64,000 nt of DNA from Natronococcus sp. A-GB1 (GTDB lineage: Archaea; Halobacteriota; Halobacteria; Halobacteriales; Natrialbaceae). The position numbers and the translations under genes were made by a program. This document shows positions 1-6,683 of this stretch, piece by piece; positions within the stretch are counted from its first letter, which is position 1; every line of letters begins with the position of its first letter. The notes under the pieces are model-generated. The model had not been told where the DNA came from. It searched no databases and saw only the letters and a program-made list of their open reading frames with translations. The stretch lies in contig NZ_JARUKW010000007.1 of the NCBI RefSeq assembly GCF_029688845.1, positions 150,504-214,503 of the forward strand. Direction: 5' to 3'.

Positions 1-62
1 CGCGGCGGGACGGCGATTCTCGGAGTCGACCGTTTTATACGCACCGCTCCAGTGGGTTGGGT

Positions 63-548
63 ATGGACGTCGCGCTTGGTGGGACGTTCGACCCCGTTCA
101 CGACGGTCACCGCCGACTGTTCGAGCGGGCGTTCGAACTCGGGGACGTAACCGTCGGACTCACGACTGACGAGCTCGCGCCGAAGACTCGCCACGTCGAG
201 CGACACGTCAACTCCTTCGAGGAACGAAAGCGAACTCTCGAGGACGAGTTCGAACCTCTCGCCGAGGAACACGATCGCGCGTTCGAAATCCGCCCCCTCG
301 AGGAGTCGACGGGGATCGCGACCGAACCGCAGTTCGACTACCTCGTCGTCTCGCCCGAGACGATCGAAGGCGGAAAACGGATCAACGAACTCCGCCACGA
401 GCGCGGCCACGACCCCCTCGAGATCGTCGTCGTTCCCCACGCCCTGGCCGACGACGGCGATATCATCTCGAGCACCCGCATCGTCGAGGGCGAGATCGAC
501 GAGCACGGTACCGTTCTCGAGGGCGGCGCGGAAACGGAGCAGCACTGA
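63..548 (+). CDS. coaD: Phosphopantetheine adenylyltransferase (archaeal CoaD type)
   Basis: A 161-residue nucleotidyltransferase-fold protein expected to transfer AMP to 4'-phosphopantetheine, the penultimate step of coenzyme A synthesis, in the cytosol. The N-terminus GGTFDPVHDGH (residues 6-16) is the family's phosphate-binding and HxGH-like signature. Length fits the archaeal family. I place the start at the ATG at 63 rather than a TTG two codons upstream, because the TATA-like tttata at 34-39 lies about 27 nt before it, as expected for a leaderless haloarchaeal message. It stands alone here. Function rests on the motif and overall sequence type. Confidence 0.9.
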   Translation: MDVALGGTFDPVHDGHRRLFERAFELGDVTVGLTTDELAPKTRHVERHVNSFEERKRTLEDEFEPLAEEHDRAFEIRPLEESTGIATEPQFDYLVVSPETIEGGKRINELRHERGHDPLEIVVVPHALADDGDIISSTRIVEGEIDEHGTVLEGGAETEQH

Positions 549-687
549 CGACCGGTGTCGATTCGTTCGCCGCAGCTATCACGCTCAGTTCAGTAGTCTG
601 ATCGTTCGGCTCGGTTTCGGCCGCGTATCGTACACTTACGAGCGAGAGAAACGATGAAACGGTCCGCACCGAGAGCGATGGCCGGTC

Positions 688-996
688 TTACCACCGGGGC
701 GGCTCGAGTCCGGCCTCCTCGAGGAGGTCCTTCCAGCGCGACTGGATCGAGAGCCGGGAGACGTCCGCGGCCTCGGCGACGTCGCTCTGGGTTCGGCCGT
801 CGCTGGCGACCAGCGATCCCGCGTAGAGACTCGCCGCCAGCGTCGCTCGCTTCGAGCGATCGGCCTCGGGAACGTCGAGCAGGAACAGCTCCGCCGCACA
901 CGATCGGGCTTCGCTCGAGAGCTCCAGTCGGTCGGCGGCCTGCTCGAGGTCCTCGAGCCAAGGTTCGTACTCGATGCGATCCCGGGCGCTATGCAT
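688..996 (-). CDS. Short TFB-like cyclin-fold protein
   Basis: A 102-residue protein resembling one cyclin repeat of transcription factor B. Residues 52-96 read as a helix-turn-helix region (LAASLYAGSLVASDGRTQSD then VAEAADVSRLSIQSRWKDLL), matching the end of a TFB core repeat. There is no zinc ribbon and no second repeat, so it cannot be a complete TFB; similar short proteins are common in haloarchaea and their role is unknown to me. Start chosen at 996 because a TATA-like tttatt (minus strand, about 1020-1025) lies roughly 25 nt upstream; longer in-frame extensions to 1119 look non-coding. Confidence 0.75.
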   Translation of the reverse strand: MHSARDRIEYEPWLEDLEQAADRLELSSEARSCAAELFLLDVPEADRSKRATLAASLYAGSLVASDGRTQSDVAEAADVSRLSIQSRWKDLLEEAGLEPPRW

Positions 997-1249
997 ACCC
1001 CACCGTACCCGTTCGCCGGAAATAAACCTGCGGCCCACGGCGGGGTCACGACTCGAAACGGTAATCCCGGCCCACCGGTTCGGTTCGCAGTTCCAATAGC
1101 CGGCTAGGCGTGACAACATTCAGCTACGAACGACTCAACGAAACGGCCGTTCTCCGCGGATTTCACTAGGACGCGACTACTAAAGCCCCACTCCGCTGAA
1201 TCCTGGATCGACGTCCGCCGCTCCGACCGGGCCGGCCGTCCGCACTCCC

Positions 1250-1423
1250 ATGAAAGAACCAACATGCAAGCTGGTGTGTACCGGCTGCGGCCTCGAGATG
1301 CCGTACCGGGATCGGTCTCTAGCCGAGCAGGCGGCCGAACTCCACCAGCTTCGCGACGCAGAACACGTCACCTTCATCGTTCCGCCGGACTGGTCGCCCG
1401 AGGAGCCGGTCAAACACGAGTGA
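1250..1423 (+). CDS. Small zinc-binding-like protein with CxxC motif
   Basis: A 57-residue ORF beginning MKEPTCKLVCTGCGLEMPYR. Cysteines at 6, 10 and 13 (C-x3-C-x2-C) suggest a metal-binding knuckle; there is no second CxxC, so a full zinc ribbon would need a partner or dimer. The C-terminal half is acidic with a short hydrophobic strand (HVTFIVPPDWSP). Codons end mostly in G or C like the neighbours, which supports a real gene. It lies just upstream of tRNA-Leu on the same strand. Function unknown. Confidence 0.6.
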   Translation: MKEPTCKLVCTGCGLEMPYRDRSLAEQAAELHQLRDAEHVTFIVPPDWSPEEPVKHE

Positions 1424-1469
1424 GCCGGATCGACAGCTTCTTACTCGGTTCGAAAAAACCAGGGAACGA

Positions 1470-1554
1470 GCGCGGGTAGCCAAGCCAGGCCAACGGCGCA
1501 GCGCTTAGGACGCTGTCCCGTAGGGGTCCGCCGGTTCGAATCCGGTCCCGCGCA
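1470..1554 (+). tRNA. tRNA-Leu (anticodon UAG)
   Basis: An 85-nt class II tRNA. Acceptor arms GCGCGGG (1470-1476) and CCCGCGC (1547-1553) pair fully and are followed by discriminator A at 1554. The anticodon stem CAGCG/CGCTG encloses the loop CTTAGGA, giving anticodon TAG, which reads CUN leucine codons. A long variable arm precedes the T arm with the conserved TTCGAAT loop. CCA is not encoded. No intron is seen. The 3' half serves as an integration target: exact or degenerate copies follow at 1645-1669 and 3571-3630. Confidence 0.97.
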
Positions 1555-1588
1555 TTGCTGTCGCGAGCAAACTCGCGAGCGACAGCAA
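1555..1588. repeat. Inverted repeat directly after tRNA-Leu
   Basis: A perfect 10-bp inverted repeat, ttgctgtcgc at 1555-1564 and gcgacagcaa at 1579-1588, with a smaller gag/ctc pair inside the loop. It abuts the tRNA 3' end and could act in processing or termination, or be part of an attachment site. No T-run follows on the + strand. Confidence 0.6.
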
Positions 1589-1644
1589 TCGTACGGCCGG
1601 TTCGAATCAGGGAGTGGCGCGAACGAAGTGAGCAGAACGACCGT

Positions 1645-1669
1645 GGTTCGAATCCGGTCCCGCGCATTG
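1645..1669 (+). repeat. Exact duplicate of tRNA-Leu 3' end (att-like)
   Basis: Positions 1645-1669 repeat 1533-1557 without mismatch (25 bp), covering the T arm, acceptor 3' strand, discriminator base and three flanking bases. A third, shorter T-arm copy (13 bp, 1596-1608) lies between them. The pattern looks like a first, very small insertion of about 110 bp next to the tRNA. Confidence 0.85.
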
Positions 1670-1676
1670 AGGTCCT

Positions 1677-1898
1677 ATGACTGACCGTGACACGTTGCAA
1701 CTCAGCGACGAAAGGAAGCGATTGCTTGAACAGGCAGAAGAGATCGTATCGGCTGACTCGTCCGATAATCCATCAATGAGGAAAGGTATTGACGCCGCGC
1801 TGACACACCTCATTAAGTCGCAAGAAAACCTAGAGGATGTCCGTGATCGCTATCCACTCGTAGACGTTAAGGACTGCTGCAATACCTCCGTTCTTTGA
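1677..1898 (+). pseudogene. DUF7386-like small protein, interrupted by an in-frame stop
   Basis: The 73-residue reading frame starts MTDRDTLQLSDERKRLLEQA, like a haloarchaeal family of small proteins I recall as DUF7386, function unknown. The family usually ends with a conserved tail of the form LxLRYRTSVESRWR. Here the frame stops at TGA 1896-1898 after NTSVL, but reading on in the same frame gives LRHRTSIDSKWR and then a stop at 1935-1937, which matches that tail. One lysine-type codon therefore seems to have become TGA. The product would lack about 13 residues and may be non-functional. It lies inside the tRNA-bounded island, directly after the second tRNA 3' copy. Confidence 0.6.
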
Positions 1899-1937
1899 CT
1901 TCGCCATCGGACAAGTATCGATTCAAAGTGGCGGTAG

Positions 1938-2293
1938 CTGCTACTTCAGTCGTCAATTCCGGATCGGTGGCCAATTCTACTGCGCTCATCTGTAGAACTC
2001 GATACTTGCGCCAATAGCCGATTCTGTTTGGAACAAGTAGTATCTCTCGCTCACGAAATCACAGGTCAAACTCGTCGGGTATTCGCATCTACAGATGAGC
2101 ACAGCGGCTTACACACCATGTACTTGAGAGAGCGTGGTTACAGAAGATCTTGGCAACAATTGATTCTACAAACCGGGTGTCTCTCCTGCCGACGAGGTAA
2201 ACTAACGGCTCCCATCCCAACGAGCTACAGCTATACTTTCACTACGCTTCGCGTAACTATACAAACCTCCAATAAGAACTGTCAGAGAACAGA
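1938..2293. other. Island intergenic region and promoter of the cyclase unit
   Basis: About 356 nt with no convincing gene; an ORF at 2028-2411 starts with TTG, has no recognisable features and overlaps the cyclase out of frame. The last part holds AT-rich promoter candidates: ctatacaaa near 2257-2265 and caataag near 2270-2276, roughly 20-35 nt before the cyclase ATG at 2294, so the cyclase-effector pair probably has its own promoter with a short or absent leader. Confidence 0.5.
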
Positions 2294-3046
2294 ATGCCGA
2301 ATTTCCCGGACTCTCATCAAGAGGAAATCACCGAACGAATTGAGGAAAGAGCAGAGACCGTCGAAGAGCGACTTGAAGAAATCTCCCGAGGCCGAACTAA
2401 TCCCTCGTTAGAAGACCTCACAATCCATTCTGCGAAGAAATACCGCCTCGGGATTGTTTTCGTCGATATCAACGACTTCAGCAACTACATGAGTAGAAAT
2501 GACGACGAGGACACACTGTTCATGCTGAATGTATTTATCCCCGAGATCATGGAACTGGTCCGTGATTTCGATGGGAAACTTGAAAAGAACACAGGTGACG
2601 GCATTCTCGCGTATTTCGGTGCAGGTGAAGATGATGGAGATGCGGTCAAAACACTGTTAGAGTACATCGCTACCGTCAAATGGACGTTGAAGTACCATGT
2701 CAATCCGAAACTGGAAGACAACGACGTTGAGACGATATCGATTAGTACCGGGTCAGCGTACGACACAGTCTACATCTCACGCATCGGTGCTCACAGCGGC
2801 AACCAGCGGATGAACCGGTTAACAGCAGTTTCAACTGGTGCGAATATCGCGTCAGAGCTTGAAGCGATGGCAGGAACAGACCAGCATTACGTGAACGATG
2901 GCGTCTACGAGTATTCAGACGACGAGAACGGATGGGGACAATACGTGGAACATGTTGGTAAGCACAACGGGTATACCTGGGGAAGTCCGCTGAAAGGGAA
3001 CGACACCGCTCAGTACTACAAGTTCACCGGGATTTGGCAAGAGTAA
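2294..3046 (+). CDS. Class III nucleotide cyclase, Pycsar cyclase-like (PycC)
   Basis: A 250-residue soluble protein. After a charged helical N-terminus (1-45) comes a class III adenylate/guanylate-cyclase fold: FVDINDFS (56-63) supplies the first metal aspartate D58, and EKNTGDGILAYFG (97-109) the second, D102. MNRLTAVSTGANIASELEAM (173-192) corresponds to the family's TVIGDxVNxAxRLE region. One cyclase domain is present, so it should act as a homodimer. The stop is 3 nt from the start of a PycTM-type membrane gene, the arrangement of Pycsar antiphage systems, in which the cyclase makes cCMP or cUMP on infection. Base choice cannot be told from the sequence. Codon use differs from neighbours, suggesting transfer. 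An ordinary adenylate cyclase is possible but less likely given the partner. Confidence 0.8.
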   Translation: MPNFPDSHQEEITERIEERAETVEERLEEISRGRTNPSLEDLTIHSAKKYRLGIVFVDINDFSNYMSRNDDEDTLFMLNVFIPEIMELVRDFDGKLEKNTGDGILAYFGAGEDDGDAVKTLLEYIATVKWTLKYHVNPKLEDNDVETISISTGSAYDTVYISRIGAHSGNQRMNRLTAVSTGANIASELEAMAGTDQHYVNDGVYEYSDDENGWGQYVEHVGKHNGYTWGSPLKGNDTAQYYKFTGIWQE

Positions 3047-3049
3047 CCT

Positions 3050-3538
3050 ATGTCGTCACCGCCCACTGATTTTTCGACACAAACACTCTCTCATCTGAAC
3101 GAGTACATCAAATTCGCTGACCAGAAAGCGTCTGTCCTCCTAACAGGGCAGTTAGCGTTTCTCGGACTGTTCGTTAACGTCCTTGACGGAAACTGGGCTG
3201 GGGCCGGCATTGAGTTCAAGGTCCTCGCAGCGGTGACAATCGGGGCTACCTTACTCGCAGGGGTGTTCGCAGGCTGGGTGATTTACCCGCAGACAGAGCC
3301 TTCTGGCGAGGCTTTGCTATTTTGGGAGAACATCAACGCGGAGTCTCTCAATGATTACAAGTCTGAGATCAAGAATTTGGACGAGGATGCAGTGTTGGGA
3401 GAGATAATGGAGGAGAATCGCTTGTTAGCGGAAGTCGCATCGAACAAATATTGGCGTTTGAAGATTTCTTTGGTTTCGACAGCGGGGACTGTGTTTTTCG
3501 CTACATTATCTACGGTTTCCATGTTCTGGGTTGGGTGA
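3050..3538 (+). CDS. Pycsar effector-like membrane protein (PycTM type)
   Basis: A 162-residue protein with the layout of the Pycsar effector family (PF18967 type). Residues 10-31 form a helix with the hallmark YIKFADQKASVLL; hydrophobic segments follow at about 28-45 and 57-79, then a soluble stretch (80-135) rich in acidic residues with LLAEVASNKYWRLKIS, and a last membrane helix at about 139-160. In characterised Pycsar systems such proteins sense the cyclic pyrimidine nucleotide and impair the membrane, halting phage production. The gene starts 3 nt after the cyclase stop and is surely co-transcribed with it. AT-richer than the flanks. Role here is inferred from family and context. Confidence 0.8.
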   Translation: MSSPPTDFSTQTLSHLNEYIKFADQKASVLLTGQLAFLGLFVNVLDGNWAGAGIEFKVLAAVTIGATLLAGVFAGWVIYPQTEPSGEALLFWENINAESLNDYKSEIKNLDEDAVLGEIMEENRLLAEVASNKYWRLKISLVSTAGTVFFATLSTVSMFWVG

Positions 3539-3570
3539 GTGCTCCGCCGTTGACCGCCAACGAGTATCTA

Positions 3571-3630
3571 GGCGCAGTGCTTAGGACACTGTCCCGTAGA
3601 GGTCTGCCGGTTCGAATCTGGTCTCGCGCA
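3571..3630 (+). repeat. Degenerate partial tRNA-Leu copy, distal end of the island
   Basis: Sixty nucleotides match 1495-1554 of tRNA-Leu(UAG) at 54 positions: part of the D arm, anticodon arm, variable arm, T arm and acceptor 3' strand. All six differences are C-to-T or G-to-A. The two in the anticodon stem compensate each other (CAGTG/CACTG), and the others leave G-U pairs, so this stretch once evolved as part of a functional tRNA or came from another tRNA-Leu gene. The 5' half is missing, so it is not a tRNA gene now. Confidence 0.85.
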
Positions 3631-3655
3631 GTAAAACCGCCGTTCGAGAAGCTGC

Positions 3656-4882
3656 TTAGAAAACGTCGTCCGTGGTCTCCGCGTCTCTGATGGCGCCGAG
3701 CGTCGTGTATCGGAGTCCCTGCGGGTACTTCGAATCGTAGGGTATCGGGTCCTCGAGTTCGGAGAGCGAGCCCGGTTCGAACGCGATCACCTTCTTCCCG
3801 TCCGCAATCTTCGCTCCGTCCCGATAGTCCAACGGATCACGCAACAGATCGGCGTCGTCCGGCTCGAGAATTGCATCGACTCTCGCGAGATACTTCACCT
3901 CTCGAACGTCCCCCGTCACGTACATCGCGACGTACTCGAACTCGCTGCCCACCCGAACGAACCCCCAGGCTTCGTTTTCCTTCAGGAACGGCAGTCCCGA
4001 CTCTCGAGTCGGAAACACCGCGACGGTCGCCGAATCGTCTCCCTCGAGTTCCTCCCGCGACACGGTCCCGGAGACGTGATTCTCGAGCGGTGCGAGTTCG
4101 CCGGTACCGTTCGCTGCGACCGATTCTTCCGCCGGAGTCTCGGTTTCGTCCGCGTCTACGATCTCGTTGGTCGACCGGTCGGACTCGAGCGGTGGTCCGT
4201 CGCTGGCGAACTGGCGCTGTTCGGACAGGACGGAAACGAGATTCTGAACGAACTCGCGCGCCTGTTCCTCGAGGCCGATCGGGAGGTCGCCGACTTCACC
4301 CCCGACGGAGTCCGTAACGGCCTCGGTAACGGCGTCCTCGTTCTCCTGAAGTCGTCGGATCGCTCGATTGGTCCGGGCTACCTGTTCGGCGATTTCGTCC
4401 GCCTGTCCGGATCGAATCGACTCTTTCGAAAGCAGTTCCAGAACGGTAGGATTCTCGGTGAGATCGTCCAGATCGAACTGGATGACCGAAACTTCCTCGC
4501 CGCCGCTTCGCTCGCGGTTTTTCGTCAGCACCTCGAACTCCTTCCCGTTCGTAAGGATTCCCCAGTCGACGTCGAGTTCCTGTCGCATGTAGCTTTTCAG
4601 CTGCTGAGCGTCGCTTTCGGTGAGAGCCGAACGAACGGGTTTCGCCTCGACGAACACGGCGGGTGACCCACCAACGAGTAACGCGTAGTCGACTCGGGTA
4701 CTGCCCGATGCCATCGGAACCGTGTACTCGAGTTCAACCTCCGTCGAGAGAAAGTCCCACCCAAGGAGCTCGAGAAACGGCTGGACGAGTCGTACCTTCG
4801 TGTTCTCTTCGTCCATCTGCGGTGAGGCCTCGATGAGCTGCCGGCACCGCGTCACGTAGTCGTCGACGTCGTCCCCGTCCAT
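3656..4882 (-). CDS. HsdR N-terminal-type nuclease-domain protein
   Basis: A 408-residue acidic protein. Residues 20-150 match the type I restriction R-subunit N-terminal fold (HSDR_N), a PD-(D/E)xK nuclease: VDYALL with D65, then FVEAKP with E79 and K81, followed by SDAQQLKSYM. There is no helicase motor and no hsdM or hsdS nearby, so it is not a type I enzyme by itself. The middle (190-265) is low-complexity and acidic; the C-terminal part (270-400) has strand-rich text of unknown type. Stand-alone proteins of this kind are frequent in haloarchaea. A TATA-like ctattag (minus strand, near 4905-4911) precedes the ATG at 4882. Placed immediately outside the tRNA island; whether it shares defence duty is unknown. 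Confidence 0.75.
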   Translation of the reverse strand: MDGDDVDDYVTRCRQLIEASPQMDEENTKVRLVQPFLELLGWDFLSTEVELEYTVPMASGSTRVDYALLVGGSPAVFVEAKPVRSALTESDAQQLKSYMRQELDVDWGILTNGKEFEVLTKNRERSGGEEVSVIQFDLDDLTENPTVLELLSKESIRSGQADEIAEQVARTNRAIRRLQENEDAVTEAVTDSVGGEVGDLPIGLEEQAREFVQNLVSVLSEQRQFASDGPPLESDRSTNEIVDADETETPAEESVAANGTGELAPLENHVSGTVSREELEGDDSATVAVFPTRESGLPFLKENEAWGFVRVGSEFEYVAMYVTGDVREVKYLARVDAILEPDDADLLRDPLDYRDGAKIADGKKVIAFEPGSLSELEDPIPYDSKYPQGLRYTTLGAIRDAETTDDVF

Positions 4883-5035
4883 GTGACCTACGTACTAACG
4901 ATACTACTAATAGGGAGTGGAAACCGGAGTTGTAGTCCACCGATCGGCGATCGTTCGATACCGTGCCAAACGTTGGCAAGACGGACGTCAGACACTCCAC
5001 AACGCTTATTCGCGCGGAAGCGGCTTGTATGATCA

Positions 5036-5860
5036 ATGGCCGGCTTAGACGATGTGTTCGGTGATCTTTTTTCGGGCGTCGACGCAGTTGCACTCTTCTC
5101 TCCGAGCGGATCGTACTACGAACGGTTCACCGACCTCGAGGACGAGGACGACGACTTCGAGTTACTGGTCGTCGGCACCGAAAACGACGTCGGCGCGGAC
5201 ACGTTCGTCGAGCTTCCCCTCGAGTTCGACAACATCTCCGATCGGATCCGGTTCGGGCTCGAGGGAGCGCTCGATCAGGATATCATCGACGACGGCGACA
5301 CGTTGGCGTGTGCGACGAGCGTCTTTAGCGACGACATCGACACCGTCTCCCGCGTTCGCGCCGACGCCGACTCACGAACGGGGATCTACGACCTGTTCGC
5401 CCGCTCGCGGGCGGATCCGGAGGTCGTCAAGTCGGTACTGGAGCTGGCGATCGAGCTCGGACAAAAGGGACAGAAGGGGAAACCGGTTGGCGCGCTGTTC
5501 GTCGTCGGCGACGCGGGAAAGGTGATGAACAAGTCTCGACCGCTGTCGTACAACCCGTTCGAGAAGTCCCACGTCCACGTCGGCGATCCGATCGTGGACG
5601 TCATGCTGAAGGAGTTCTCGCGGCTCGACGGCGCTTTCGTCATCTCCGACGCGGGGAAGATCGTCTCCGCGTATCGGTACCTCGAGCCCTCCGCGGAGGG
5701 TGTCGACATCCCGAAGGGGCTAGGCGCCCGCCACATGGCCGGCGGGGCGATCACCAGGGACACGAACGCGATCGCGATCGTGCTCTCGGAGAGCGACGGT
5801 CTCGTCCGGGCGTTCAAGGCCGGCGAGATCATCCTGGAGGTCGATCCGGAGGCGTACTAA
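5036..5860 (+). CDS. dacZ: Diadenylate cyclase DacZ
   Basis: A 274-residue protein that condenses two ATP into c-di-AMP. The C-terminal DAC domain shows the catalytic DGA (198-200) and GLGARHMAGG (228-237, with the RH pair at 232-233), followed by DTNAIAIVLSES. The N-terminal 120 residues form the separate archaeal alpha/beta domain. In haloarchaea c-di-AMP is essential and tied to osmotic balance. The ATG at 5036 lies about 29 nt after a TATA-like cttatt (5005-5010), so the message is probably leaderless. The next gene, an MscS channel, begins 2 nt after the stop, which fits an osmoregulatory operon. Confidence 0.95.
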   Translation: MAGLDDVFGDLFSGVDAVALFSPSGSYYERFTDLEDEDDDFELLVVGTENDVGADTFVELPLEFDNISDRIRFGLEGALDQDIIDDGDTLACATSVFSDDIDTVSRVRADADSRTGIYDLFARSRADPEVVKSVLELAIELGQKGQKGKPVGALFVVGDAGKVMNKSRPLSYNPFEKSHVHVGDPIVDVMLKEFSRLDGAFVISDAGKIVSAYRYLEPSAEGVDIPKGLGARHMAGGAITRDTNAIAIVLSESDGLVRAFKAGEIILEVDPEAY

Positions 5861-5861
5861 C

Positions 5862-6626
5862 ATGGACTGGCAGACGCTCATCGACGAGCCGGCGGTAATA
5901 GCGACGGCGGTGTTGATCCTCGGAGTCGTCATCGGCTACCTGGTTGGGCGGCTCAACGAGGAGCTGCTGACGGCCTCGGGGGTTCCCGAAGCCGTCGAGG
6001 GGACCCCCTTCGAGCGGACCGCCCAGTCGCTCGGCACCTCGACGGTCGAAATCGTTGCCCGACTGAGCGCGTGGTTCATTTATGGCATCGCTGTCCTGAC
6101 CGCGATCCACATCGCACAGCTGCTGGACACCGACGCGTTCTGGCTCCGGGTAACGGAGTTCATCCCGCAGGTGTTCGTCGCGGTGCTCGTGATGATCGTC
6201 GGCTTCATCGTCGCGGACAAATCGGAGCTGGTCGTCAGCGAGTACCTTCGCAGCGTCAAACTGCCCGAGGTAGCGGTCATCCCGAAGGTCGTCAAGTACA
6301 CCGTCCTGTACGTCGCCCTGATCATCGCGCTGGGACAAATCGGGGTCCACATCCTCGCGCTGTTGATTCTGCTTGCCGTGTACGCGGCGGGAGTCGTCGT
6401 CGTCGGCACCTACGCGTTTCAGGACTTTCTCGTCTCGAGCGCGGCCGGGATCTACCTGCTTTTGAACCAGCCATACGGGATCGGCGACCGGGTTCGCGTC
6501 GGCGACCAGACGGGGATCGTCCAGGAGGTCGATCTGTTCGTCACGAAGATCGAGGACGACTCCGAGGAGTACATCGTCCCCAACCGAAAGGTCTTCGAAG
6601 ACGGGATCGTCCGGATTCGGGAGTAG
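5862..6626 (+). CDS. MscS-family mechanosensitive channel
   Basis: A 254-residue integral membrane protein with hydrophobic helices at about 11-33, 66-90, 103-125 and 145-180, the last being the glycine/alanine-rich pore helix of MscS (AVYAAGVVVVGTYAFQDFLV). It is followed by the beta domain YGIGDRVRVGDQTGIVQEVD (about 206-225) and VPNRKVFED. It would release solutes on hypo-osmotic shock. Shorter at the C-terminus than E. coli MscS: it ends soon after the beta domain. It is translated right behind dacZ, so c-di-AMP production and channel synthesis are probably coupled. Confidence 0.9.
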   Translation: MDWQTLIDEPAVIATAVLILGVVIGYLVGRLNEELLTASGVPEAVEGTPFERTAQSLGTSTVEIVARLSAWFIYGIAVLTAIHIAQLLDTDAFWLRVTEFIPQVFVAVLVMIVGFIVADKSELVVSEYLRSVKLPEVAVIPKVVKYTVLYVALIIALGQIGVHILALLILLAVYAAGVVVVGTYAFQDFLVSSAAGIYLLLNQPYGIGDRVRVGDQTGIVQEVDLFVTKIEDDSEEYIVPNRKVFEDGIVRIRE

Positions 6627-6683
6627 TTCCGCGCTGGCTTCGGGACCCGAGAGCGCCACGTGACCGAGGGTTGCGCCGGCGGA

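Larger units (their letters stand above)
1555..3630. mobile_element. tRNA-Leu-associated genomic island (about 2.1 kb) carrying a Pycsar-like unit
   Basis: The segment begins at the 3' end of an intact tRNA-Leu and ends with a 60-nt degenerate copy of that tRNA's 3' portion (3571-3630; 54 of 60 positions identical to 1495-1554). An additional exact 25-bp copy of the tRNA 3' end sits at 1645-1669. Such bracketing is the usual footprint of tRNA-targeting integration. The interior is visibly richer in A and T than both flanks and has less biased third codon positions. No integrase gene is present, so this is a remnant or was mobilised in trans. Contents: a disrupted DUF7386-like gene, a cyclase and a membrane effector. 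Confidence 0.75.

Noticed and set aside
2028..2411. 127-aa plus-strand ORF upstream of the cyclase
   Set aside because: TTG start, no motif or hydrophobic pattern, basic composition unlike haloarchaeal proteins, and it overlaps the real cyclase out of frame by more than 100 nt.
3571..3630. A second tRNA-Leu gene
   Set aside because: Only the 3' two-thirds is present; no 5' acceptor strand or D-arm start can be found upstream.
5829..6659. 276-aa minus-strand ORF over the MscS gene
   Set aside because: The plus strand encodes the MscS pore helix and beta domain; the antisense text is Asp/Arg-rich low-complexity.
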